Shown: positions 40,987-49,165 of the stretch, one piece after another
Layout: each line of letters begins with the position of its first letter
Numbering within the stretch: the stretch's first letter is position 1
Origin: Oscillospiraceae bacterium
GTDB lineage: Bacteria > Bacillota > Clostridia > Oscillospirales > Oscillospiraceae
Direction: 5' to 3'
Assembly: GCA_015067545.1 (NCBI GenBank)
Contig: SVMG01000003.1
Span: 1 to 64,000 of the forward strand
Length of the DNA: 64,000 nt
Made by a program: the position numbers and the translations under genes
Notes under the pieces: model-generated
The model's database searches: none
What the model was told of the DNA's origin: nothing
What the model saw: the letters and a program-made list of their open reading frames with translations, nothing else

Positions 40987-42459
40987 CTACAGCACCACGC
41001 CGTCCTTGAAGATGGAAATTTCCCGGAAGTCCCGTTCTTCTGCCCGGGTCTGTTTGCCGGACGCAACCTCCAGCACCATATCCATCAGGTCCTGGGCAGA
41101 TTCGACCAAAGTTTTGATGCCATCTGCAACCAAACCTGCATTAAAGTCGATCCAGTTTGCCTTCTTGGTGGCCAGGGGGGTGTTGGTGGACAGCTTCATG
41201 GTGGGAGCCGGTGCGCCGAAGGGCGTACCACGGCCGGTGGTAAACAGGATGATATGCGCACCGGCGGCGGTCAAGGCCGTGGCAGACACCAGGTCATTGC
41301 CCGGGCCGTAGAGCATATTAAGGCCCTTGGTCGTGACCGCGTCACCATAACCGATGACATCCATAATGGGAGCTGTGCCGCCCTTTTGGACACAGCCGCA
41401 GGACTTGTCCTCCAAGGTGGTGATGCCGCCCTGTTTGTTGCCGGGGCTGGGGTTGTCGTAGACCACCTCATTATGGCGGATAAAATAGGCCTTGAAGCCG
41501 TTGATCATATCAACCGCCTTGTTGAAAACTGCCTCATTGATGCAGCGGTTCATCAAGAAGCCCTCTGCACCGAACATTTCGGGAACTTCCGTCAGAACAG
41601 TAGAGCCGCCCTGGGCAACCAGCATATCGGAGAAGCGACCCACCACCGGGTTGGCGGTAATGCCGGACAGTCCGTCCGAGCCGCCGCATTTCATACCGAT
41701 CACCAGCTCCGAAGCCGGGATCTCTTCCCGCTTAAACTGCTTTGCAAAATCGGCGCAAGCCTGGAGCAGTGCTCTGCCGTCCCGCATTTCGTCGTCAGTC
41801 TGCTGGCAGGTAAGGAATTTCACCCGATTGGGGTCAAAATCCCCCAGTTCCGCCAAAAATTGCTCCTTTGTCAAATTTTCACAGCCCAGGCTCAGCACCA
41901 ACACTGCACCGGCGTTGGGATGGCGCACCAGGGATGCCAGCATTTTTCTTGTCTGTGCATGATCCTCGCCGGTTTGTGAGCAGCCGAATGGATGGGTAAA
42001 TGCGTACAGGCCATCCACAGAACCGTTTACCAGGTCTTGGTTTTCCTTCACCAACGCCTTTGCCACATCGTTGACGCAGCCGACAGTGGGAATGATCCAA
42101 ATCTCGTTGCGCACGCCTACTTTTCCATCGCCCCGGCGGTAGCCTTGGAAGGTCTTAGCAGGAATGCTTGCAACGGGCTGAATATCCGGCTCATAGGTAT
42201 ACTCCATTTCACCGGACAAATTGGTGGCCATGTTATGGGTATGCACCCACTGGCCGGGCGTGATGGCCGCAGTGGCGTGTCCGATGGAGAAGCCGTACTT
42301 CACCACCTGTGCGCCGTTTTCCAAGGGGCGCAACGCCATTTTATGACCCTGGGGAATTTCCGTTTGGGCAGTCACGCCCTCAAATTCCGTACCTTCCTCA
42401 ATGGTTCGCAGTGCAACCACCACATTGTCCTTGGGATGGATGCGAATAAAATCCGGCAT
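40987..42459 (-). CDS. uxaA: Altronate dehydratase
   Basis: The 490-residue enzyme removes water from D-altronate to give 2-keto-3-deoxy-D-gluconate. It has an N-terminal SAF-like domain (about 1-85, with GHKMALRPLENG and HNMATN) and the large UxaA/GarD catalytic domain, with TVGCVND, THPFGCSQTGED, GMKCGGSDGLSG and LYGPGNDLVSATAL. Iron or manganese dependence is known for the family. Start 42459 follows AAGGAG; it is 10 bases after uxaB. Confidence 0.95.
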   Translation of the reverse strand: MPDFIRIHPKDNVVVALRTIEEGTEFEGVTAQTEIPQGHKMALRPLENGAQVVKYGFSIGHATAAITPGQWVHTHNMATNLSGEMEYTYEPDIQPVASIPAKTFQGYRRGDGKVGVRNEIWIIPTVGCVNDVAKALVKENQDLVNGSVDGLYAFTHPFGCSQTGEDHAQTRKMLASLVRHPNAGAVLVLSLGCENLTKEQFLAELGDFDPNRVKFLTCQQTDDEMRDGRALLQACADFAKQFKREEIPASELVIGMKCGGSDGLSGITANPVVGRFSDMLVAQGGSTVLTEVPEMFGAEGFLMNRCINEAVFNKAVDMINGFKAYFIRHNEVVYDNPSPGNKQGGITTLEDKSCGCVQKGGTAPIMDVIGYGDAVTTKGLNMLYGPGNDLVSATALTAAGAHIILFTTGRGTPFGAPAPTMKLSTNTPLATKKANWIDFNAGLVADGIKTLVESAQDLMDMVLEVASGKQTRAEERDFREISIFKDGVVL

Positions 42460-42469
42460 AGTTTTCTCC

Positions 42470-43969
42470 TTACAGGCAGGAAGCATAGGCCGCCAATGCG
42501 CCGGCTTCCCGAATCAGCTTCACATTCTTTACAGTCAGCGCCTCAAAGCCCTCGATCTCAGTCAGATCGCGCCCCCACATTTGGGTGTTGGCCATGACGG
42601 AATGCACCAGGTCTTCCACGCTGTCATTGCGGTGGGCATAGTAGTGCTCCAGCACCCAGCGATCATCGATGCAGGTGTAGGTATTTCCCTTGGCGCGGCG
42701 GCAGACCAGACCCTCCGCATTCAGATCCTGAATATCGTTGCTAAAAAATGCAATATAAGCGGCATAGCCCATGCTCAAGCAGACGGGCAGTTTGCCGTTT
42801 TTTTCGATATATTCCAGGAAGCTGGGCATGTTTCTTGCACGCCACTTGGAGGTGGAGTTCAGGGAAATGCTCATCAGCTCATGATTGACAAAGGGGTTGT
42901 TGAAGCGGTCCTGGACAGCAGCGGCGAACTTCTTGCAATCCTCCTGATCCAGGGGCAGGATGGGCACGATTTCATCCTGAAGTGCCTTGTTCATAAAGCC
43001 CAATACAGCCTCATCGCCCATACAGTCGCGAACGATGTCATAACCGCCCAGGTATGCACCCAGAACAGTGCCGGTGTGAGAGCCGTTGAGAATGCGCACC
43101 TTGCGTTTCTTATAGGGAGTCATGTCAGGAGCAACGAACACCCGATCCTCAAGGCCTGCCTTTCGGAAGGGCAGCACGTCGTTAAGCCGGGGATCTCCCT
43201 CAATGACCCACAGGCCAAAGACTTCGCCCACATCCAGCAAGGGGTCAGCGTAGCCGTGCTTTTCTTCCAGCGCAGCCACCTCAGCGGCATCGCGGATGCG
43301 GCCGGGAACGATGCGGTCAACCAAAGAACCGCAGAAGGTGCACGCATCATTCACATATGTGCGGAAGCCCTCTTCCAGGCCCCACTGATCAATGTACTGA
43401 TTGACGCACTTCTGCAGCTCCTTGCCGTTGTTGTCAATGAGCTCGCAGGCCAAAATCAGCAGACCGGACTTACCTGCCTTGTAACGCGCATACAGCACCT
43501 GGGTCATCTTACCGGGGAAAGATGCACAAGGAATGTCGCTCATCTGGCAAGCAGGATCGTAAACGATGCCCGCCTCGGTGGTGTTGGAGACGATGATCTC
43601 CAGATCATCGCTGACAGCCACTTCCATCATCTGGCGGTAGCCCTCTGCCTCATAGGGATTCAGACAGCGGGACACGCAGGAGATCACCCGCTTGTCGTCC
43701 ACCTTCTGACCGTTCTGACTGCCACGCAGGTACAGAGTGTACAGACCCTCCTGCTCGTTGATCATATTCGCCAGACCGGGAGCAATGGGCTGCACAAGGC
43801 AGCACTTGCCGTTCCAGCCGGCCTTTTCATTGGCCAGGTCGAACCAGTAGTCTACGAACGCACGCAGAAAGTTGCCCTCGCCAAACTGCAGCACCTTTTC
43901 CGGTGCTTTTTCCAAAATGTAGCCATCGTAGCCGGACTTTTTCAGTATTTCATAATTGAGTAATTCCAT
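42470..43969 (-). CDS. uxaB: Tagaturonate reductase (altronate oxidoreductase)
   Basis: The 499-residue protein belongs to the mannitol dehydrogenase family and reduces tagaturonate to altronate with NADH. An N-terminal Rossmann region starts with LQFGEGNFLRAFVDYWFD (about 26-43), and the C-terminal helical domain contains KVRILNGSHTGTVLGAYLGGYD with the family's Lys and Asn/His residues. It heads the operon, with GGAGG before the ATG and a regulatory region shared with a divergent AraC-type gene. UxuB, its closest relative, acts on fructuronate; pairing with uxaA favours UxaB. Confidence 0.92.
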   Translation of the reverse strand: MELLNYEILKKSGYDGYILEKAPEKVLQFGEGNFLRAFVDYWFDLANEKAGWNGKCCLVQPIAPGLANMINEQEGLYTLYLRGSQNGQKVDDKRVISCVSRCLNPYEAEGYRQMMEVAVSDDLEIIVSNTTEAGIVYDPACQMSDIPCASFPGKMTQVLYARYKAGKSGLLILACELIDNNGKELQKCVNQYIDQWGLEEGFRTYVNDACTFCGSLVDRIVPGRIRDAAEVAALEEKHGYADPLLDVGEVFGLWVIEGDPRLNDVLPFRKAGLEDRVFVAPDMTPYKKRKVRILNGSHTGTVLGAYLGGYDIVRDCMGDEAVLGFMNKALQDEIVPILPLDQEDCKKFAAAVQDRFNNPFVNHELMSISLNSTSKWRARNMPSFLEYIEKNGKLPVCLSMGYAAYIAFFSNDIQDLNAEGLVCRRAKGNTYTCIDDRWVLEHYYAHRNDSVEDLVHSVMANTQMWGRDLTEIEGFEALTVKNVKLIREAGALAAYASCL

Positions 43970-44006
43970 GATATATATCCTCCTGTAATTTTACTTGGAT
44001 AACAAC

Positions 44007-44058
44007 ATTATAATCGCAAAGTTTTTGCAAATAAATTGCAGTTTTTGCGCAAAAACAT
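44007..44058. promoter_or_regulatory. Operator and -10 region between uxaB and the AraC-type gene
   Basis: Two direct repeats of AGTTTTTGC (44020-44028 and 44040-44048), each with GCAAA flanks, are spaced 20 bp apart, about two helical turns, as expected for an AraC-type dimer. The minus-strand -10 TATAAT (44007-44012) for uxaB lies next to them and has no good -35, which fits an activator-dependent promoter. Confidence 0.6.
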
Positions 44059-44080
44059 TGTGATTCTTGCGGTAATTTTG

Positions 44081-44109
44081 TTGACAGCAGAAAGTCTGTG
44101 CTGTATGAT
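44081..44109 (+). promoter_or_regulatory. Promoter of the AraC-type regulator
   Basis: -35 TTGACA (44081-44086), 17-bp spacer, -10 TATGAT (44104-44109), 22 bases before the ATG, with GGAGG between. Confidence 0.8.
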
Positions 44110-44131
44110 GATGCTGTGGAGGCGATGACGC

Positions 44132-45049
44132 ATGGCAAAACCCATCCCTGGATTTGATCCACGGCAGAAAATGCTTCTGCCGGATTTCGAAGTTGCGCAT
44201 AAATGGGATACCGATTTGAAAGATGTAGAACTACATCATCACGATTTTTATGAGGTGGATTTTCTCATTTCCGGAGACGTGACCTATGTAATCGAAAGCC
44301 GGGTGTATCACGTTGAACCCGGACAAATGCTGATCATTAATCCCCGGGAATTACACCAGGTCTACATTCAACCGGACGCTGCCCCTTACGAGCGGTACAT
44401 GTTGTGGATCACTCCCGATTTTTTGCAAAGCCTTTCCAGCGCACAAACAGATCTGTGCCGTTGCTTCGACATGACGCGTCCCCGCTACGGCAATCTTCTG
44501 CATTTGACTCCCCAGCAGCAAAAGCTTATCCCGGCTATGATGGAATCCCTGCTCCGTGAACAGGAGCGGCCCACATTTGGATCTGATTTGATGCGGCAAA
44601 ATCTACTGACTGAATTGATGATCCACATCAATCGGCTGGCAGAGCACAGTGACTCCCCTTGTCCGGCGGACGAAAATACCACCGTATCCCAGGTGATTGC
44701 GTACATCAATGACCATTATTATGAGCCTCTTACCCTTGAACTGCTGGCTGATCGCTTTTTCGTCAGTAAATACCATTTGAGCCATGAATTCACCCGTCAG
44801 ATTGGCACGGGCTTTTACCAGTACCTTCAGAAAAAACGCCTGCTTATCGCCCGACAGCTGATGACCCAGGGCCACAAACCCGTGGAAGTGCACACACTGT
44901 GCGGTTTTTGCGATTATGCATCCTTTTTCAGAGCCTTCCGAAATGTCTACGGGCTAACCCCAAGGGCTTTTGTGCAGTCCCTAAACAATAATCTCCAGAC
45001 AACCGGCAGAAAAGCAAATAACGTGTTGGCAGATATCACAGCAAAATGA
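44132..45049 (+). CDS. AraC-family regulator with cupin domain, probable uxa activator
   Basis: The 305-residue protein has an N-terminal cupin-like sensor domain (about 30-110, with HHHDFYEVDFLISGDVTYVIE and VEPGQMLIINPRELHQV) and a C-terminal double HTH (about 190-290, with LADRFFVSKYHLSHEFTRQIG and CGFCDYASFFRAFRNVYGLTPRAF). It is transcribed away from uxaBAC and is likely to control them in response to a uronate (inference from position and the paired sites). Confidence 0.88.
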   Translation: MAKPIPGFDPRQKMLLPDFEVAHKWDTDLKDVELHHHDFYEVDFLISGDVTYVIESRVYHVEPGQMLIINPRELHQVYIQPDAAPYERYMLWITPDFLQSLSSAQTDLCRCFDMTRPRYGNLLHLTPQQQKLIPAMMESLLREQERPTFGSDLMRQNLLTELMIHINRLAEHSDSPCPADENTTVSQVIAYINDHYYEPLTLELLADRFFVSKYHLSHEFTRQIGTGFYQYLQKKRLLIARQLMTQGHKPVEVHTLCGFCDYASFFRAFRNVYGLTPRAFVQSLNNNLQTTGRKANNVLADITAK

Positions 45050-45223
45050 AGTGGGGCGTAACGACCTGCCTTTGACGCATATCGTGCAAAGCGCTGGCTT
45101 TGTGCCAAGGAAATGCGGTTGGCAGGATATATCAGCAAACGGATGGATATGTATTTTCCAACCGAAAAGAGCGGAAAATCGCGGATCTTATGCCATTTTT
45201 GAGCTTATTTTACGAAAATGCAC

Positions 45224-45272
45224 CCTTGGTAAGGATGAGGTCGCCAGTTCAAATCTGGCTAGCAGCTCCAAA
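45224..45272 (+). repeat. att copy 3 (right end of the uxa segment)
   Basis: A third 49-base copy identical to the tRNA-Thr 3' half, without a tRNA 5' half. The 175 bases between the AraC-type gene and this site hold no gene I can support. Confidence 0.93.
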
Positions 45273-45345
45273 ACCCTTGATTCTCTAAGAGAATCAAGGG
45301 TTTTTCTTGCTTTCTGTTGTAAAGTCATGACCTCATCCCTAACTT
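45271..45345 (+). other. Remnant of an element left end
   Basis: A 15-bp stem (45271-45285 with 45289-45303, loop TAA) and the following CATGACCTCATCCCTAACT match the sequence after att copy 1. Similarity then fades where the integrase should start. One base pair of the stem differs by a compensated change (T-A in copy 1, C-G here). Confidence 0.75.
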
Positions 45346-45488
45346 AGAAAATTTGAGTTAGGTTTAGGTACCAGATCAAATTGCACAATTATCGGTACTT
45401 TCTTATCGGTATAATTGTATCTATTGTGTATTGCATTTTCGCGCGCTATTCGATATAATGTTACCGAAATAAGAAAGGAGCGATGCTC

Positions 45489-46523
45489 ATGAAAGTTGCA
45501 TTTTTTGACGCCAAGCCCTATGACAAGGTTGGCTTTGACCGTTACACCGAAGGTACGGATATCTCCATCAAGTACTTCGAAACCCACCTCAACGAGGACA
45601 CCGTTTCCTTGGCAAAGGGATTTGACTGCGTTTGCGTATTTGTAAATGACATTGTCAACAAGACCGTTGTAGATAAGCTCTACGAACAGGGCGTGAAAAT
45701 GATCGCCCTTCGCTGCGCCGGCTTTAATAACGTGGACACCCGGGCTTGCTTCGGTAAGATCCATGTTTTCCGTGTGCCTGCCTACTCCCCTTACGCCGTA
45801 GCCGAGCACGCAATGGCATTGCTGCTTAGCCTGAACCGGCACATTCCCCGGGCATACAACCGGACAAAGGACTTCAACTTCACCCTCGCCGGCTTGACCG
45901 GCTTCGACCTGCACGGCAAAACCGTGGGTGTGATCGGAACGGGTAAGATCGGCAAGATCTTCTCCGACATCTGCAAGGGCTTCGGAATGAACATTCTGGC
46001 CTACGACAAATTTCCCAACCCGGATTTGGGGCTGAATTATGTGGAGCTTCCGGAGCTGCTGGCAAAATCCGACGTGATTTCCCTGCACTGCCCTCTGACT
46101 GAGGACACCCACCATCTGATCAACAAGGACAGCATTGCCCAGCTGAAGCCCGGCACCATCATCATCAACACCTCCCGCGGTGGTTTGATCGACACCGAGG
46201 CCCTGATCGACGGCATCAAGTCCGGCCAGGTCTACGGCGCAGGACTGGATGTGTACGAAGAAGAGGGCGACCTGTTCTATGAGGATTTCTCCGGTCACGT
46301 GATCCAGGACGACACCTTGATCCGTCTGATCGCCATGCCCAATGTGATCGTCACATCCCACCAGGCGTACCTGACCCGGGAGGCTCTGGACAACATTGCC
46401 AATACAACGGTCAACAACATCCAGATCTTCTTTGCCGGTGAACTGAATCCCGAAACGGAGGTCTGCTACCACTGCGCCCGGAAGGAAAGCTGCCGCAAGG
46501 AGCGGCACAAAAAGTGCTTCTGA
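45489..46523 (+). CDS. D-2-hydroxyacid dehydrogenase (D-lactate dehydrogenase-like)
   Basis: The 344-residue NAD-dependent enzyme has the fold of D-lactate dehydrogenase: nucleotide-binding GTGKIGK (about 152), catalytic Arg in NTSRGGLID (about 233), Glu in the GLDVYEEE block and His in SHQAYLT (about 296). It reduces pyruvate or a related 2-oxoacid. Odd feature: a short C-terminal extension CYHCARKESCRKERHKKC with four cysteines and several basic residues, not part of the catalytic fold. The ATG at 45489 fits GGAG better than the ATG six bases before. It is not part of the att-bounded segment, lying just outside it. Confidence 0.9.
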   Translation: MKVAFFDAKPYDKVGFDRYTEGTDISIKYFETHLNEDTVSLAKGFDCVCVFVNDIVNKTVVDKLYEQGVKMIALRCAGFNNVDTRACFGKIHVFRVPAYSPYAVAEHAMALLLSLNRHIPRAYNRTKDFNFTLAGLTGFDLHGKTVGVIGTGKIGKIFSDICKGFGMNILAYDKFPNPDLGLNYVELPELLAKSDVISLHCPLTEDTHHLINKDSIAQLKPGTIIINTSRGGLIDTEALIDGIKSGQVYGAGLDVYEEEGDLFYEDFSGHVIQDDTLIRLIAMPNVIVTSHQAYLTREALDNIANTTVNNIQIFFAGELNPETEVCYHCARKESCRKERHKKCF

Positions 46524-46528
46524 TACAA

Positions 46529-46567
46529 AAACCACCTCGATAATGCATCGAGGTGGTTCATTTTTTA
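46529..46567. terminator. Bidirectional terminator between dehydrogenase and GH20-like gene
   Basis: AACCACCTCGA (46530-46540) pairs with TCGAGGTGGTT (46548-46558), with T run on the plus strand and A run before it that serves the minus strand. Confidence 0.8.
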
Positions 46568-46611
46568 TGTGAAGTTTTTCATATTGGGATCTGCAGCTGA
46601 CCCATTGGCTG

Positions 46612-48228
46612 TCAGATCACATTGGCTGTGATCGTTGTAGCCCAGTTGTTATACTCTATCGCTTCGCCGCAGACATTCTGCTCGCCCTTAACGTCCAAAA
46701 CCGGTTCTTCCAGTTCTTCAATGCGGTCTAATTCCCCATCCAAATATGCCTGAAGCTGCTGCATGCAGTTTTTCACTCTGCGTGCCAAACCACCAAGGCG
46801 GTGGTCCTGCAGTTCAAAGCCATGAGGCTTATTTTCCCACATCCACTGAGAGCGATATACATCATAAAAACGATCGATACGCTGTATCAGCAGTGCATAG
46901 TCTGCCACAAGACCTTTTATTGCCTCAGTGTCATGAGAAAGGTAGGCATTTCGTGTGCGTACACCGAGATCAAATTTGACTGCGAGCACATCACACAACG
47001 CCCGCATGCTGGCAAACAGGTGACCATACTGGGGATGATTTTCCCATTTTTTCAGCTTGTCCGCACACTGAGAATAACTCTCAGCCTGGCCATCGGCCAC
47101 GCGATTGTCAAACTGCCCCGTAAAGCAGTCACAGTAAAGCATATACTTGTCCGGGTTCACAATAACGGATCGCTTTTCATTGGGCGTTCCAATCAGGTCC
47201 AAGAGCATGAACTCATCAAAGGGAATCCCGTACTTTTCCTCGAAGCCTGCCTTGATCTGCACCATGTCTGCATTGCCCTTTGCCAGCTCCGACACGTAAT
47301 AGAGACTTGGAAGTAACGCAAATCGGGAGCACTCTCCGCCGTTATCGCCCCACATGGTCATAAAAATATCATCTATGCCATATTTCAAGCAGTTTGTAAC
47401 TGCAAGTTCCATGCTCTGCATGCTAAATGCGTTGTGAGGTGCAAAACCTGCCCAGGACCAAAGGCCGCCAGCAAACCAGATACCCTCCTTGATGGCTGCA
47501 TGAGCCTTGATCTGCCGATCATAATGATCCGCATCCACAGAATAGTAATCCCAGTAGATCAAATTTACATTATCCGGGACCATACCCTTAATGCGGTCCG
47601 AGATCTGAACGTCATTGGCGTAATACTCTCCTCCACTGGCAATGCGGAAGAACATATCTCCCCACATAATCAGCTCAAGATCGTATTTCTTCGCAATCTG
47701 GGAGATGCGTTCCAAGTGCTCCATCAGAATATCGGCCTTGTCACGCAGGCCGTTCTTGGTTAGATATCGGCCTCTTCCCAGCATGTGTGCTTCATCCATG
47801 CCAATGTTGACTACATTCGAACGGAATGTACGCTTGATCATGGCAAACATTTTGTCGATCAACGCGTAAACATCCTCGCTTCCGACCATTAGGATGGAAT
47901 CAAAATCGCGAATTCCTTGATAAGCAGGCCAGTGGAAGATCGTTCGCAAATGTGCCAGCGTCTGAATACAAGGAATCAATTCCATGTTATGCGCATGCGC
48001 ATAATCGTCAATACGGCGCAAATCATCCTCCGAATATCTGCCGCGAAGATGGCCAAAATACGGCTCACCGTCCAATTCATAGGTATCTTCCGTATACAGC
48101 ATCAGACAGTTGTAGCCCAAATCAGCAGTTAGGTCGATCCATTGTTCAACCTTTTCCGGCCGCATCACGGCATTGCGGGAACAGTCAACCATTGTTCCCA
48201 GCCGTCTGCACTTGAGTTTGTTTTCCAT
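46612..48228 (-). CDS. GH20-like beta-hexosaminidase (exo-glycosidase)
   Basis: The 538-residue protein lacks a signal peptide and should act in the cytoplasm. Its TIM barrel has YNCLMLYTEDTYEL near residue 38, IPCIQTLAH and VNIGMDEAHMLGRGRY near residue 160. The last carries the Asp-Glu pair used by GH20 enzymes for substrate-assisted catalysis. It is the last gene of the glycan-utilisation run and would cleave short amino-sugar oligosaccharides brought in by the transporter. Precise substrate is not known. Confidence 0.8.
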   Translation of the reverse strand: MENKLKCRRLGTMVDCSRNAVMRPEKVEQWIDLTADLGYNCLMLYTEDTYELDGEPYFGHLRGRYSEDDLRRIDDYAHAHNMELIPCIQTLAHLRTIFHWPAYQGIRDFDSILMVGSEDVYALIDKMFAMIKRTFRSNVVNIGMDEAHMLGRGRYLTKNGLRDKADILMEHLERISQIAKKYDLELIMWGDMFFRIASGGEYYANDVQISDRIKGMVPDNVNLIYWDYYSVDADHYDRQIKAHAAIKEGIWFAGGLWSWAGFAPHNAFSMQSMELAVTNCLKYGIDDIFMTMWGDNGGECSRFALLPSLYYVSELAKGNADMVQIKAGFEEKYGIPFDEFMLLDLIGTPNEKRSVIVNPDKYMLYCDCFTGQFDNRVADGQAESYSQCADKLKKWENHPQYGHLFASMRALCDVLAVKFDLGVRTRNAYLSHDTEAIKGLVADYALLIQRIDRFYDVYRSQWMWENKPHGFELQDHRLGGLARRVKNCMQQLQAYLDGELDRIEELEEPVLDVKGEQNVCGEAIEYNNWATTITANVI

Positions 48229-48265
48229 AATAATACCTCTCAGTCTGTTCGCAAATTATCGCGTG

Positions 48266-49159
48266 TTACTCCTGCTCTAAAATGCTTTTACGGATATCTG
48301 CCACGCGGCCAAAATAGCCCCGCAGAGGCTCCATATCGAATTCCTTTACAACATCCCAAACCGTGAACTCGTCGGTTTCACAGCTTAAAAGCACCGCACC
48401 CAAATGTCCGGGATCGCTGATCTTCAGCTTATCACCGTATTTTTTCTTCGCCTCGTTCAGCTTGCCGTGGTTCAACCCCAGGAAGAACGGACAGCAATCC
48501 AGGTTGATATCCGCTGTCACAAAGTCCCGGTAATTTGTGGTCTTTGCAATGACCTCACCCACGGGAGAAAGAATCCTCGATTGCAAACCGGTAGAGGCGC
48601 TGACAAAGTGGGAAATGGTGTTGTACGCCCATATATCCTGAACAAAGCTGCCGTGATAAGCAGATGCAAACAGCATCACATCCGGCTGAAGCTCCCGGTA
48701 CTCCCAGGCAAGATTCTGATAGCACAGGTCAAAGCAGATAATGCAGCCGACCCGGCCAAAATCACAATCAAATACCACAGGTCCCTTGCCGGGAACAATG
48801 CCGAGAACCTCCATTTCGCTTGCAACGGGATAGCACTTATGGTACTGGCCCATGATCTCGCCATTGCGGTCGATCATGACAATTGCATTTCTCCAGCGGC
48901 CATCCGGCGCAGTTATTGTCGGATAAGCAATATAACAGTGATTTTCCTTTGCAATGTTGCGGATATACTCCGGCGCACCGAGAAAATCCCGGCTCTTATA
49001 GCATTGGGAAGTGCCGATCCGATCGCACAGCTCCGGCAGCAGGATCAGATCCGGCTTGTCCGGCAGAACCTGTGCAATCTCCCTTGTGAGGATCTCCTGC
49101 GGATCTCCATCGTGAGGAAGATAGGGCACGCCAATGGTAGAAATGCGAACTTTTCTCAT
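48266..49159 (-). CDS. Nitrilase-superfamily carbon-nitrogen hydrolase
   Basis: The 297-residue protein carries the Glu-Lys-Cys triad positions: LILLPELCD (Glu about residue 43), QYHKCYP (Lys) and GRVGCIICFDLCYQ (Cys about 153). Members hydrolyse amides, carbamoyl or nitrile groups. In this locus it could remove an amide or N-acyl group from an imported glycan derivative (inference). It starts seven bases after the 704-residue gene's stop. Confidence 0.82.
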   Translation of the reverse strand: MRKVRISTIGVPYLPHDGDPQEILTREIAQVLPDKPDLILLPELCDRIGTSQCYKSRDFLGAPEYIRNIAKENHCYIAYPTITAPDGRWRNAIVMIDRNGEIMGQYHKCYPVASEMEVLGIVPGKGPVVFDCDFGRVGCIICFDLCYQNLAWEYRELQPDVMLFASAYHGSFVQDIWAYNTISHFVSASTGLQSRILSPVGEVIAKTTNYRDFVTADINLDCCPFFLGLNHGKLNEAKKKYGDKLKISDPGHLGAVLLSCETDEFTVWDVVKEFDMEPLRGYFGRVADIRKSILEQE

Positions 49160-49165
49160 AACTGA

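Noticed and set aside
45051-45347. Open frame between the AraC-type gene and att copy 3
   Set aside because: Runs through the att repeat and hairpin; no ribosome site of note, no resemblance to proteins.
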